64,000 nucleotides of DNA from an uncultured Flavobacteriaceae bacterium (GCA_913030895.1 CAJWGK010000002.1:16810-80809); one strand, 5' to 3'; positions 9,965 through 20,639 are shown, counted from the stretch's first letter. The notes: a model not told the origin generated them from the letters alone. Translations and numbers: made by a program.

Positions 9965-11122
9965 CTATATCAAGTTGATGGCCTGATCTAAATCTTCGAT
10001 CAAATCTTGAACATCTTCTATACCCACACTGAGACGAATCAATCCATCTACAACGCCACTTTTTTCCCTAACTTCTTTTGGTATTGAAGCATGCGTCATC
10101 GAAGCTGGGTGTCCTGCCAGACTCTCCACGCCTCCCAGCGATTCGGCCAACGTAAAAACTTTTAGACTTTCTACAATTTTAATTGCTTTTGCATTGTCTC
10201 CACCTTTAGGCAAAAAGGATATCATTCCGCCAAAGGATTTCATTTGAGCTTTGGCAACTTTATGATTGGGGTGATCGGAAAAACCGGGCCAATAAACTTT
10301 TTCAATTTTTGGATTTTCCTTTAAAAATGTCGCAATTGCTGCACCATTTTCAGAATGCCTTTGCATCCTAATGTGTAAAGTTTTAATCCCTCTAAGGGTT
10401 AAAAAACAATCCATCGGTCCAGGTACTGCACCACTTGAATTTTGAATGAATGCAAGTTTTTCGTGTAACGCGTCGTCATTTACTGCGACCAATCCTAATA
10501 CGGTATCACTATGCCCTGCAAGGTATTTGGTTGCGGAATGCATCACAATATCAGCTCCCAATTCTAAGGGTTGTTGAAGATATGGTGAAGCAAAGGTATT
10601 GTCCACTGCCACAATAATATCATGGGCTTTACCTAAACTTGCAATGGGTTTAATATCCACTACATTCATCATAGGATTGGTTGGAGTCTCTACCCAAATT
10701 AGTTTGGTTTTTTTATTGATTTGAGCGGCAACTGCATCGATATTTTGCATGTCAACGAAGTGAATTTTTAAACCGTACTTCTCGAAAATTTGGGTAAAAA
10801 TTCGATAGGACCCTCCATATAGATCATTTACAGAGATGATTTCGTCACCGGGATCAAACATTTTGACAATCGTATCCATGGCGGCCATACCAGAGGCAAA
10901 AGCCAAGCCGTGTTTTCCGTTTTCCAGAGCAGCAATTGAGCGCTCTAATGCGCTTCTTGTAGGATTATGAGTGCGGCTGTACTCATAACCTTGATGATCC
11001 CCTGGGCTTTTTTGTGCGTAAGTTGAGGTTTGGTATATCGGAGGCATAACCGAACCATAAGCCTTATCTGGTTCTTGTCCTCCGTGAATAGTAGCACTGT
11101 TAAATCTTAGCTTCTTGTCCAT
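9965..11122 (-). CDS. metB: Cystathionine gamma-synthase/lyase (PLP trans-sulfuration enzyme)
   Basis: YEYSRTHNPTRSALE, SATKYLAGHSD PLP lysine, Cys/Met metabolism family. Confidence 0.85.
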   Translation of the reverse strand: MDKKLRFNSATIHGGQEPDKAYGSVMPPIYQTSTYAQKSPGDHQGYEYSRTHNPTRSALERSIAALENGKHGLAFASGMAAMDTIVKMFDPGDEIISVNDLYGGSYRIFTQIFEKYGLKIHFVDMQNIDAVAAQINKKTKLIWVETPTNPMMNVVDIKPIASLGKAHDIIVAVDNTFASPYLQQPLELGADIVMHSATKYLAGHSDTVLGLVAVNDDALHEKLAFIQNSSGAVPGPMDCFLTLRGIKTLHIRMQRHSENGAAIATFLKENPKIEKVYWPGFSDHPNHKVAKAQMKSFGGMISFLPKGGDNAKAIKIVESLKVFTLAESLGGVESLAGHPASMTHASIPKEVREKSGVVDGLIRLSVGIEDVQDLIEDLDQAINLI

Positions 11123-11287
11123 TAATCTGATTTTTAACGCTACAAAGGTATTGGATTTTGAATAAAGTTTCGGATTCTCCTCATTACTTTAAATATTGAT
11201 GATAAAACGCTTTAAAGGATTTTAAAACCATTTCGGAATTCTTTAAAATATATTTTTTCCATTTCTTTGCAGCTAAGAAGAGTTGCT

Positions 11288-11644
11288 ATGAATTATTTTC
11301 TTTTTTTAAGTAGTTGTGACACTTGTAAGCGCATCATAAAAACGTTAAATCTCCCAGACGATGTTGTTATGATCGATATTAAAAAATCTCCAATCTCTCC
11401 AGCTCAAATTGAAGAAATTTACAACGCAACAGGGAGCTATGAATCTTTGATCAACAAAAGAGCGCAACTTTTAAAGCAACGAAATATTGATACTAAAAAT
11501 CTTACTGAAGAAACTGCTAAACAATTACTAACTGATCACTACACTTTCCTAAAAAGACCTGTTTTGGTTTACAATGGTAAAGTTTTTATCGGTAATAGTA
11601 AAAAAGAAGTAGAAATGGCCAAAAGCTGGTTAGATGAACAGTAG
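11288..11644 (+). CDS. ArsC/Spx-family arsenate reductase-like protein
   Basis: LSSCDTCKRIIKTL CxxC, RPVLVYNGKVFIGNSKKEVE; start placed at the internal ATG 11288. Confidence 0.8.
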   Translation: MNYFLFLSSCDTCKRIIKTLNLPDDVVMIDIKKSPISPAQIEEIYNATGSYESLINKRAQLLKQRNIDTKNLTEETAKQLLTDHYTFLKRPVLVYNGKVFIGNSKKEVEMAKSWLDEQ

Positions 11645-12527
11645 GTTTCTAGCCCTGACGGCGGCTGGCGGAGCTACGATTATTTATGGTTTAAATCATA
11701 CAATTGCCAAGGCGGTGATGCCTGATTATGTGGGGGCATTTGGATTTATTTTCTTCAGAACTGCTGGAGCTGCTATTCTTTTTTGGGCGGTAAGTTTCTT
11801 TCTTCCCAACGAAACAATTGACCGAAAAGACTATTTGCGTTTTTTTATGACGGCTTTATTAGGGATGTGTATCAACATGCTTTCCTTTTTTAAAGGTCTT
11901 GAGCTTTCCACTCCAGTTAACAGTGGAATTTTTGCCACTACCAATCCGATTATTATACTTCTGCTTTCTTATATATTTCTGAAGGAAAAAATTGGCGTGC
12001 GTAAATTTTTAGGGATTGGTCTGGGTTTTGCAGGCGCATTAATGCTGGTTCTTTACGGTACGGAGAATTCGGCCAAATCACCCAATGTTTTATTGGGAAA
12101 CATGCTCTTTATGGTCAACTCTATTTTTTTTTCCAGCTACATTATTATGGTAAAGCCACTTACCAAAAAATATCACACCATTACCATTATGAAATGGCTT
12201 TTTTTAATGGGATTTATTATGACTTTTCCCATTACCGTTGGAGAATTTAGTGTAATTAATTGGAGCGATCTTCCTTTTAATATCGTTTGGAGAATTCTTT
12301 TTGTAATTGTTGGGACTACCTTTTTGACTTATCTACTCAATCTTTTTGCACTAAAAAATCTACAGGCCTCTACTGTCGGTGCTTTTGCGTATGCACAGCC
12401 CATTATCGCAATTGCCTTTGCTGTTTTTAGTGGCAACGATTACTTGGACATCTTTAAGGCTTTTGCTTGCATCACCATTATGGTTGGGGTTTACTTGGTG
12501 TCTAAAAAGTCGAGTAAAGCATCATAA
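11634..12527 (+). CDS. EamA/DMT-family transporter
   Basis: Ten hydrophobic segments, EamA-like repeats; overlaps the preceding ORF. Confidence 0.88.
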   Translation: MNSRFLALTAAGGATIIYGLNHTIAKAVMPDYVGAFGFIFFRTAGAAILFWAVSFFLPNETIDRKDYLRFFMTALLGMCINMLSFFKGLELSTPVNSGIFATTNPIIILLLSYIFLKEKIGVRKFLGIGLGFAGALMLVLYGTENSAKSPNVLLGNMLFMVNSIFFSSYIIMVKPLTKKYHTITIMKWLFLMGFIMTFPITVGEFSVINWSDLPFNIVWRILFVIVGTTFLTYLLNLFALKNLQASTVGAFAYAQPIIAIAFAVFSGNDYLDIFKAFACITIMVGVYLVSKKSSKAS

Positions 12528-12597
12528 TTTATTAGCCTCTAAGTTAATTAGTTGTTGATTCTTTTTTATTTTTGGAAAAACTAAAAGAAATCAACTG

Positions 12598-13077
12598 ATG
12601 AAAAACCCAATTTTATTTATTATTCCCCTCGCTTTAATGATAAGTTGTGGTCCCAAAAAAGAGAAGAAAAAAGAGTTTGAATACAAGCGCACCCAGACGG
12701 AAGCTCCAGTAGAGAAGAAGCAAGTTGAAAAAGCTCCAATGGACATCCAAAATAATGGTATTGGACCGATTAAGACAATGTCTTTTGATAAAAAAATTGA
12801 TGATGCCCTAGCAAAAGAGGGTTCTGGAGTCTTTAAACAAAAGTGTACTGCCTGCCACATGGCTGATCGGAAGCTCATCGGTCCAGCAATGAAAGGAATT
12901 TATGATCGCAGAAGCCCAGCATGGGTTATGAATATGATTCTCAATCCTACGGAGATGTTGCAAAAAGATCCAACGGCAATCGCTCTTTTAAAAGAATATA
13001 ATAACGTGATGATGCTCAATCAGAATTTGACTCAAAAAGAGGCAAGAGCACTGGCTGAGTATTTTAGGACATTATAG
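12598..13077 (+). CDS. c-type cytochrome lipoprotein
   Basis: Lipobox LALMISC; heme motif CTACH with distal Met. Confidence 0.88.
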   Translation: MKNPILFIIPLALMISCGPKKEKKKEFEYKRTQTEAPVEKKQVEKAPMDIQNNGIGPIKTMSFDKKIDDALAKEGSGVFKQKCTACHMADRKLIGPAMKGIYDRRSPAWVMNMILNPTEMLQKDPTAIALLKEYNNVMMLNQNLTQKEARALAEYFRTL

Positions 13078-13716
13078 GGACCAGATTTTCCCCCCAGTAG
13101 TTTCCATTAAATCAACACAACCTTTTTGTTCTCCTGGAATGGGAGCGTAAGCCAAAACGTTTTCCCCAATATACTCATTGGTTCTAAATGCAGTAATGGA
13201 TAGTGAGCGTAATTGGCTGGCAAAACCATACGCCAACGCTTCCTGTGGAATGGGCGCATTACTATCGTTTTTCGAGGCATTATTGTAGTCCGAAGTTTGT
13301 TTCTTCCAAGATTTAACTTGACCTTCTTCGGCTTTAAGAAATTTCGCCAATTGACCGTCTAAATCCTCGACACTGAGTTGGCTGGACTTGCTTTTTCCCG
13401 AATCAGAAAGTGCAACAGCAATAAATTGGTTCAGTCCTTTAATAATTTCCTTTTTACGTCCATCAGGATAGACAGTATGAATATATCCGTCTAAAAACTC
13501 AGGTAGTTTTAACTGAATGGCACCCGGAATATCAGTTTCTGGAAGGATTAAATCCATCAGTTGTGATACTACTGAAAATTGATCTTGGTTAAAATATTCT
13601 GGTATAAATTGACCAGTGTTAGATTTACAGCTTTGAAAAAGTCCAACAACTGCTGGTGTTACTGTGATTGCTCCGGCTCCTAAACCGATTGTTTTTAATG
13701 CTTTTCTTCTATCCAT
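13072..13716 (-). CDS. Gluconate 2-dehydrogenase subunit 3 family protein (Tat signal)
   Basis: MDRRKALKTIGLGAGAITVTPAVVGLFQSC twin-arginine motif; adjacent to GMC subunit. Confidence 0.85.
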   Translation of the reverse strand: MDRRKALKTIGLGAGAITVTPAVVGLFQSCKSNTGQFIPEYFNQDQFSVVSQLMDLILPETDIPGAIQLKLPEFLDGYIHTVYPDGRKKEIIKGLNQFIAVALSDSGKSKSSQLSVEDLDGQLAKFLKAEEGQVKSWKKQTSDYNNASKNDSNAPIPQEALAYGFASQLRSLSITAFRTNEYIGENVLAYAPIPGEQKGCVDLMETTGGKIWSL

Positions 13717-13727
13717 TTTATAACTGT

Positions 13728-15422
13728 TTACAGATTCATTTTTTTCAATTGTTCAACAGCATGATTCGCTGCTCTGGCAGTAAGTGCCATATAAGTTAGT
13801 GATGGGTTTTGATTCCCTGCTGAGGTCATTCCAGCGCCATCAGTTACATATACATTGGGTACTGAATGAATCTGGTTGTATTTTCCAAGAACTGATGTTT
13901 TAGGGTCGCGTCCCATTCGGGCAGTTCCCATTTCATGGATACCTAGCCCCATGGAATAGCCATTATCGAAAGATTTAACGTTTTTAAATCCAGCGGCTTC
14001 AAGCATTTCAGCACCTTGCTGCATAATATCCTTACGCATAATTTTTTCGTTTTCTTTTATCTCAGCGTCAAAAGTAACGGTCGGAAGTCCCCACTTATCT
14101 TTTTTATCGTAATCTAAATACATTTTATTGTCGTGGTAGGGAAGCGTTTCACCAAATCCTGAAATTCTAATACCCCAGTCACCAGGGGTCTGAATTGCTG
14201 CTTTGAATTCAACTCCATAGGCAGCCTCTTCTTTAGAAATTCCAGTGTTGGCGCCTCTCCCAGCACCACCTTGATAACCATAGCCACGAATAAAATCTTT
14301 CTGGTCAGTGGCTCCACCAATATTTCTAAAACGAGGGATATAAATTCCATTTGGCCTTCTTCCGCTGTAATATTTATCCTTAAATCCATCAAAGGAAGCA
14401 CTTGCCCCTAACATAAAATGGTGATCCATAATATTATGTCCAAGTTCTCCAGAATCATTCCCCATACCATTGGGAAATCGATCGGAAGTGGACTGCATCA
14501 AAATAGAAGTTGAAGCCACCGCAGAGGCACATAGAAAAATGACCTTCGCTTTGTATTCAATTACTTCTTTTGTTTCAGCATCTATCAATTGAACACCAGT
14601 AGCTTTTTTACTATCGGCGTCATACATGACTTGATGCACAACGGAGTTTGGTCTAAGTGTCATATTACCTGTTGCTTCTGCGGCTGGCAAAGTTGAAGAG
14701 TTACTGCTAAAGTAAGCTCCAAATGGACACCCTCTTCTACATCTGTTTCTATATTGACAGGTGTTTCTCCCTAATCCTGGTTTGGTTCCCTCGGTAATAT
14801 GAGCCACTCGCCCAATCGTAATGACACGGTCGTCATATTTATTGGCAATGGCTTTTTTGAACTTATCCTCAACGCAGTTCATCTCCATTGGCTTTAGAAA
14901 CTGACTGTCAGGAAGTTGTGGCAATCCAAGTTTTTCTCCACTTATACCTATGTAGTTTTCAACATAATCATACCAAGGTTCAACGTCTTTATAACGTATG
15001 GGCCAATCGACAGCAACACCGTCTTTGGCGTTAGCGTTAAAATCAAAGTCACTCATGCGATAACTTTGACGACCCCATAGTAATGATCTTCCTCCAACAT
15101 GATAGCCCCTAATCCAATCGAATCGCTTATCCTCATTATAAGGATGCTCATTGTCATCAACAAAAAAATGAGAAGTAGATTCGGTATTGACATAGCCTGT
15201 TCTACTTTGTTTAGGCTGGCGTTTTCTGATTTCTTGGGTGATTTTATCACCTGATTTGAAATCCCATGGATCCATATTTGCGGTGGGATAATCTACTGGG
15301 TGTTGAACCATTGGGCCTCTTTCAAGTACAAGGGTCTTTAGTCCCTTTTCACATAATTCTTTGGCTGCCCAACCACCACTTACTCCTGTTCCGACAACTA
15401 TTGCGTCAAAATTATTGTCCAT
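13728..15422 (-). CDS. GMC-family FAD-dependent oxidoreductase (membrane sugar dehydrogenase type)
   Basis: DAIVVGTGVSGGWAAKELCEKGLKTLVLERG FAD motif; GTARMGRDPKTSVL and NPSLTYMAL C-terminus; likely ATG at 15422 rather than 15545. Confidence 0.92.
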   Translation of the reverse strand: MDNNFDAIVVGTGVSGGWAAKELCEKGLKTLVLERGPMVQHPVDYPTANMDPWDFKSGDKITQEIRKRQPKQSRTGYVNTESTSHFFVDDNEHPYNEDKRFDWIRGYHVGGRSLLWGRQSYRMSDFDFNANAKDGVAVDWPIRYKDVEPWYDYVENYIGISGEKLGLPQLPDSQFLKPMEMNCVEDKFKKAIANKYDDRVITIGRVAHITEGTKPGLGRNTCQYRNRCRRGCPFGAYFSSNSSTLPAAEATGNMTLRPNSVVHQVMYDADSKKATGVQLIDAETKEVIEYKAKVIFLCASAVASTSILMQSTSDRFPNGMGNDSGELGHNIMDHHFMLGASASFDGFKDKYYSGRRPNGIYIPRFRNIGGATDQKDFIRGYGYQGGAGRGANTGISKEEAAYGVEFKAAIQTPGDWGIRISGFGETLPYHDNKMYLDYDKKDKWGLPTVTFDAEIKENEKIMRKDIMQQGAEMLEAAGFKNVKSFDNGYSMGLGIHEMGTARMGRDPKTSVLGKYNQIHSVPNVYVTDGAGMTSAGNQNPSLTYMALTARAANHAVEQLKKMNL

Positions 15423-15660
15423 AAAATTTAATTGAGGTTTATTATTTATTGTAAAAATATCTTTTTTGTACAATATTCTACAAAGAATTACATTTTTTTT
15501 AAGTAAGTGTTTTATGGAACGATGGTCTTGGCTAAAATAAGTCAAAAAAATTATTACAAATTCGGTTGGTATAGATTTCCTGTATTGTAGGAGAAATCCA
15601 TTTTGGTTTTAAGAAATTAATCCTATTTTTACTCCATTCTGACATTAAAATTAAAATCAA

Positions 15661-16800
15661 ATGAGCAAAATACGTTTAGGTGTTTTAGGTGGAGGAGGAG
15701 ATTCCTTGATTGGAGTACTTCACCGGGTCGCCTCTTTTATGTATGATCGCTACGAAATTGTAGGTGGCGTCTTTAATCCAAATTATGAAGAAAATATAAA
15801 ATTTGCTGAGCAAATAGGTGTAAATACCGATAGAGTTTACAAGGACTTTGAGGAATTTATTGAGGTCGAGGCATCAAAACCTGAATCCGAGCGAATCGAG
15901 GCAGTTTCAGTTTTAACACCCAATTTCCTACATTTCCCAATGGCCAAAAAACTTTTGGAAAATGGTTTTAATGTAATTTGCGAAAAACCGCTGACCACAA
16001 CCTTAGAGGAGGCAAAGGAATTAGAAGCCATACAGAAAAAAAACAATGCAATTTTTGCGGTTACCTATACCTACACAGGTTATCCCATGGTTCGTGAAAT
16101 GAAAAATATGATCGCCAATGGGGTTATTGGAGAAATTCATAAAGTTGATCTTCAGTATTATCAAGGTTGGATTAATCCTGTGATTCACGATAAAGAAAAA
16201 AGAAGTAAAGTTTGGCGTTTAGATCCTAAAAAAGCTGGAATCAGCTCCTGTATTGGAGATATCGGCACCCATATATTTAATATGGTGGAATATGTAACTG
16301 GAATGGAAGTCAAGGAATTACTTTCTGACCTCAACACCTTGTATGATGATAACCCGCTGGACATAGACGGTTCAATTTTAATCCGAATGTCTGACAAAGT
16401 AAAAGGGTTATTACGTGCAAGTCAAATTGCAACGGGGGATGAAAATAATATCACCGTGGCCATTTACGGAAGAAAAGGTGCGCTTAAGTGGGAACAGGAA
16501 AACCCAAACTATTTATATTTCCTAAAGGATGATGAACCCAGAAGGCTTATTAAACCCGGAAATGTATACAATACAGATGTATCATTAGACGGCACCAAAT
16601 TACCCGCAGGCCATCCTGAAGGAATTTTTGATGCGATGGGTAACATTTACAAAGGGGTCGCTAAAGCCCTGAGAGGTGAAAAATCTTTTGATGGAGAATT
16701 TCCTACGCTCTATGAGGGCGTAAGAGGAATGATGTTTATCGAAAAAGTTGTTGAATCAAATAAAAAAGGGAACGTATGGATGAGCATGGAAAATCAATGA
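15661..16800 (+). CDS. Gfo/Idh/MocA-family NAD(P)-dependent oxidoreductase
   Basis: RLGVLGGGGDS N-terminus, NVICEKPLTTT motif. Confidence 0.93.
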   Translation: MSKIRLGVLGGGGDSLIGVLHRVASFMYDRYEIVGGVFNPNYEENIKFAEQIGVNTDRVYKDFEEFIEVEASKPESERIEAVSVLTPNFLHFPMAKKLLENGFNVICEKPLTTTLEEAKELEAIQKKNNAIFAVTYTYTGYPMVREMKNMIANGVIGEIHKVDLQYYQGWINPVIHDKEKRSKVWRLDPKKAGISSCIGDIGTHIFNMVEYVTGMEVKELLSDLNTLYDDNPLDIDGSILIRMSDKVKGLLRASQIATGDENNITVAIYGRKGALKWEQENPNYLYFLKDDEPRRLIKPGNVYNTDVSLDGTKLPAGHPEGIFDAMGNIYKGVAKALRGEKSFDGEFPTLYEGVRGMMFIEKVVESNKKGNVWMSMENQ

Positions 16801-17849
16801 AAACAATAAAAGGCCCTGCAGTATTTTTAGCGCAATTTGTTGACAAACAAGCTCCTTTCAATTCCTTAGACGGTCTTTGTAAGTGGGCTGCTGATTTGGG
16901 GTACAAGGGAGTTCAATTACCCACTTGGGAAAGCTTCATTATCGATTTGGATAAGGCTGCTGAAAGTCAAACTTATTGTGACGAACTCAAGGGAAAAATC
17001 AATTCCTATGGCCTTGAAATTACGGAACTTTCAACCCATCTTCAGGGACAATTGGTTGCTGTGCATCCTGCCTATGACCTGATGTTCGATAACTTCGCTC
17101 CAGATACCTATAAAAACAATCCCAAAGCCAGAACGGAATGGGCGGTAGAAACGATGAAAAAAGCGGCTATTGCCAGTGGACGTCTCGGTCTGAATGCTCA
17201 CGCAACTTTTTCCGGTGCCTTGTTGTGGCACACTTGGCATCCTTGGCCACAACGTCCAGACGGTTTGGTCGATTTGGGTTTTAAAGAATTAGCAAAGAGA
17301 TGGTTGCCCATTCTTGATACCTTTGATGAGCACGGAGTCGACGTGTGCTATGAGATTCATCCCGGGGAAGACCTCCATGATGGCGTAACTTTTGAACGTT
17401 TCTTAAAAGAAACTGGCAATCACAAAAGAGCTAATATTTTATATGATCCTAGCCACTTTGTTTTGCAACAACTAGACTATTTAGAATACATAGATCATTA
17501 CCACAGTTTTATCAAAGCTTTCCATGTCAAAGACTCTGAGTTTAAACCCACTGGGAAAAAAGGAGCATTTGGTGGTTATGGTGACTGGATAGACCGTGCG
17601 GGTAGATACCGCTCACTTGGGGATGGTCAAATCGATTTTAAAAGTATCTTCACCAAACTAACCGAATATGGTTGTGATGTTTGGGCTGTGATGGAATGGG
17701 AGTGTTGTATTAAAAGCCCTGAGCAAGGTGCTCGAGAGGGCGCTCCTTTCATTCAATCTCATATCATTGAAGCTACTCAAAAAACTTTTGATGACTTTGC
17801 GGGATCCGAAATTGATGAAGATCACCTCAAAAAAATTCTTAACCTTTAA
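16797..17849 (+). CDS. Sugar phosphate isomerase/epimerase (xylose-isomerase-like TIM barrel)
   Basis: GVDVCYEIHPGEDLHDG, ILYDPSHFVLQQLDY, FHVKDSEF; start overlaps the previous stop (ATGA at 16797). Confidence 0.92.
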   Translation: MKTIKGPAVFLAQFVDKQAPFNSLDGLCKWAADLGYKGVQLPTWESFIIDLDKAAESQTYCDELKGKINSYGLEITELSTHLQGQLVAVHPAYDLMFDNFAPDTYKNNPKARTEWAVETMKKAAIASGRLGLNAHATFSGALLWHTWHPWPQRPDGLVDLGFKELAKRWLPILDTFDEHGVDVCYEIHPGEDLHDGVTFERFLKETGNHKRANILYDPSHFVLQQLDYLEYIDHYHSFIKAFHVKDSEFKPTGKKGAFGGYGDWIDRAGRYRSLGDGQIDFKSIFTKLTEYGCDVWAVMEWECCIKSPEQGAREGAPFIQSHIIEATQKTFDDFAGSEIDEDHLKKILNL

Positions 17850-17858
17850 ATCTTAAAA

Positions 17859-18587
17859 ATGAAAAAAACCATACTTATTGTAGTAATTACCCTAACAATT
17901 GCATGCAAAGAAGCACCTAAAAAAAAGTCAAGTCAAATAGAACCAACCCCGAAAAAAGAATGGGTAGCGCTATTTGACGGTAAATCGTTTGATGGCTGGC
18001 ACCAGTTTAATAAATCTGAAATGAGCACTGCTTGGTTCATAGAAGATGGTACAATGATTTTTGATCCCAAAAAAAGAACAGAAAAAGGGGTAAGTAATGA
18101 CATCGTGACTAATGAGGAATACACCAACTTTGAGCTTTCTTTGGAGTGGAAAATTTCAGAAAAGGGAAACAGTGGTATTTTCTGGGGAGTTAAAGAAGGT
18201 GAAGAATACAATAAACCTTATACTACTGGTCCTGAAATCCAAGTTTTGGACAACGAAAGACATCCCGACGCATTTGCAAATCCTAAGTTTCATCAAGCTG
18301 GGGCGCTTTATGATCTTGTTCAGCCTGCACAGGATGTTTGTAAACCTGCAGGCGAATGGAACCACGTCATTTTAAAAATTAACCACAATACCAATCAGGG
18401 TAGTGTAAAACTTAACAAAATTGAGATTGTAACTTTTCCTTTGGCTGGAGATAAATGGGATGAACTCATTGCTAATTCAAAATTTGCAGACTGGGATCAC
18501 TTTGGTAAATTTAAAACTGGAAAAATAGGATTACAAGATCATGGAGATAAGGTCTTCTATCGCAATATTAAAATCCGGGAACTATAA
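17859..18587 (+). CDS. DUF1080 (3-keto-disaccharide hydrolase-like) lipoprotein
   Basis: Lipobox LTIAC; WVALFDGKSFDGWHQF; GNSGIFWGVKEGE; GPEIQVLDNERHPDA. Confidence 0.92.
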   Translation: MKKTILIVVITLTIACKEAPKKKSSQIEPTPKKEWVALFDGKSFDGWHQFNKSEMSTAWFIEDGTMIFDPKKRTEKGVSNDIVTNEEYTNFELSLEWKISEKGNSGIFWGVKEGEEYNKPYTTGPEIQVLDNERHPDAFANPKFHQAGALYDLVQPAQDVCKPAGEWNHVILKINHNTNQGSVKLNKIEIVTFPLAGDKWDELIANSKFADWDHFGKFKTGKIGLQDHGDKVFYRNIKIREL

Positions 18588-18593
18588 TTTTTG

Positions 18594-19451
18594 ATGATTA
18601 AATCGATGACCGGCTTTGGAAAAGCCGAAATACAGTTTGAAAATAAAAATTACATCTTAGAGCTTCGATCGCTTAACAGTAAGGGGCTAGAGCTAAATGC
18701 CAGAATGCCTGGACAGTACAGAGAAATCGAAATTCAGCTAAAAAAAATCATTGGTGAGGCCTTAAAACGCGGTAAGATTGATTTGAACTTAAATGTCGAA
18801 GATATCCAACAGTCGAATGCTAAGATTATTAATGTCGCTGCCGTAAATCAATACATCGATCAACTCGGTAAAATTCAAGAAGCTGATCGATTAGAATTGC
18901 TTAAAATCGCTATTAAACTTCCCGATACCTTAAAAACTGAGATGATAGATATCGATGAGAAAGAGATCAAAACAATTGAAGCCCTTTTAAATAGAGTCAT
19001 CGGAAACTTAGATCAATTCAGAATAGATGAAGGTACCATCTTAGCAGCAGATTTTAAAACTCGACTCCTCAAGTTGGACGCTCTAATCAAAGAGGTGGTC
19101 CAGATTGATCCCGAGAGAAAAGAAAAAGTCGAAAAAAAACTCAGATCGGCATTGGAGGAATTACAGCTTGAAATTGATGAAAATCGATTTGAACAGGAAC
19201 TGATTTATTATATCGAGAAATACGATATTACAGAGGAAAAAGTCCGCCTAAAAAATCATATAGATTACTTCAATACTACGATGGAAAACGCAACATCTAG
19301 CGGCAAGAAATTAGGTTTTATCGCTCAAGAAATGGGCAGAGAAATTAACACTATAGGCTCCAAAGCCAACCATGCAGGTTTGCAAAAAATAGTCATCCAA
19401 ATGAAGGATGAGTTGGAAAAAATCAAAGAACAACTACTGAATGTATTGTAA
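18594..19451 (+). CDS. YicC-family endoribonuclease
   Basis: IKSMTGFGKAE N-terminus and GKKLGFIAQEMGREINTIGSKA C-terminus. Confidence 0.95.
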   Translation: MIKSMTGFGKAEIQFENKNYILELRSLNSKGLELNARMPGQYREIEIQLKKIIGEALKRGKIDLNLNVEDIQQSNAKIINVAAVNQYIDQLGKIQEADRLELLKIAIKLPDTLKTEMIDIDEKEIKTIEALLNRVIGNLDQFRIDEGTILAADFKTRLLKLDALIKEVVQIDPERKEKVEKKLRSALEELQLEIDENRFEQELIYYIEKYDITEEKVRLKNHIDYFNTTMENATSSGKKLGFIAQEMGREINTIGSKANHAGLQKIVIQMKDELEKIKEQLLNVL

Positions 19452-20021
19452 TTGAAAGAAGGAAAATTCATTGTGGTATCCGCCCCATCAGGAAGTGGTA
19501 AAACTACCCTTGTCAAGGCACTGCTATCCGAAAACCTTCCTCTTTCATTCTCTATATCTGCAACTTCTAGAGCACCTCGAGGTGAGGAAGTAGATGGTGT
19601 TGACTACCATTTTCTCAGCCCCATTGAATTTAAAACCTATATCGGTCAAGGCGCTTTTATTGAGTATGAAGAAGTTTATCCCGACAAATTTTATGGTACC
19701 CTAAAATCTGAGGTAGAAAGAAACTGGAAAGCTGGAAAGCACGTTATTTTTGATATTGATGTGGTAGGCGGGTTAAACATAAAAAATCAATTTCCAAATC
19801 AAACATTGTCTATTTTTATTAAACCCCCTAGTGTTTCCGCTTTGGAAGAAAGACTGCGAGCTAGAGGAACAGATAGTGAAACGGCATTACAAGAAAGAAT
19901 TCAAAAAGCCTATCAAGAGCTTAAATTCTCAAATCAATTCGATCAATTAATTGTAAATGACGAACTAGAAAAATCAAAAAAACAAATCATTGAGGCGGTC
20001 AAACTATTCATTGACGAATAG
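19452..20021 (+). CDS. gmk: Guanylate kinase (TTG start)
   Basis: VVSAPSGSGKTTLVKALL, SATSRAPRGEEVDGVDYHF. Confidence 0.95.
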   Translation: MKEGKFIVVSAPSGSGKTTLVKALLSENLPLSFSISATSRAPRGEEVDGVDYHFLSPIEFKTYIGQGAFIEYEEVYPDKFYGTLKSEVERNWKAGKHVIFDIDVVGGLNIKNQFPNQTLSIFIKPPSVSALEERLRARGTDSETALQERIQKAYQELKFSNQFDQLIVNDELEKSKKQIIEAVKLFIDE

Positions 20022-20035
20022 TTTACTGCAAAGGT

Positions 20036-20620
20036 ATGAAAACGGTTGGACTATTTTTTGGAACTTTCAATCCCATTCATCTGGGTCACTTGGCTATCGC
20101 AAATTTTTTTTCTGAAAATAAAGCACTACAAGAGGTATGGTTAGTCGTTAGTCCTCAAAGTCCTTTTAAACAAAAACAAACCCTGATCGAAAACCACCAT
20201 CGTTTGGCGATGGTTAAGCTCGCTATTAATGGCAATCCAAAACTTAAAGTTTGTACAGAGGAATTCAATTTACCTTCTCCAAATTATACAATTGATAGCT
20301 TGCAACATTTGAAAAAAAAGTATCCTAACGATCAATTCACTTTGATTTTGGGCCAAGACAATATTGTGCATTTTGACCGTTGGAAATCTTACGAACAAAT
20401 TTTGGATCAATTTCAAATATTTGTTTATCCACGATCAAAATCAGATGAAATACCCTCCAAACTATTAAATCATCCTAATATTACTTATTTTGATGCTTCC
20501 CTACTGGAAGTTTCAGCTACTGAAATTAGAAAGGGACTCAAGCAGAATGAAGTCGTCGCTAAATGGTTACCCAATGGCGTTGATGCTTATTTAAAGAACA
20601 ATACCCTAACAGATTTGTAA
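20036..20620 (+). CDS. nadD: Nicotinate-nucleotide adenylyltransferase
   Basis: GLFFGTFNPIHLGHL, EVSATEIRKGL. Confidence 0.94.
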   Translation: MKTVGLFFGTFNPIHLGHLAIANFFSENKALQEVWLVVSPQSPFKQKQTLIENHHRLAMVKLAINGNPKLKVCTEEFNLPSPNYTIDSLQHLKKKYPNDQFTLILGQDNIVHFDRWKSYEQILDQFQIFVYPRSKSDEIPSKLLNHPNITYFDASLLEVSATEIRKGLKQNEVVAKWLPNGVDAYLKNNTLTDL

Positions 20621-20639
20621 TCTCTTTCTAGTTTAAAAA

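Noticed and set aside
14114-14401. Antisense/out-of-frame ORFs inside the GMC gene (also 15053-15250)
   Set aside because: Out-of-frame shadow ORFs of a clear coding sequence; no independent support
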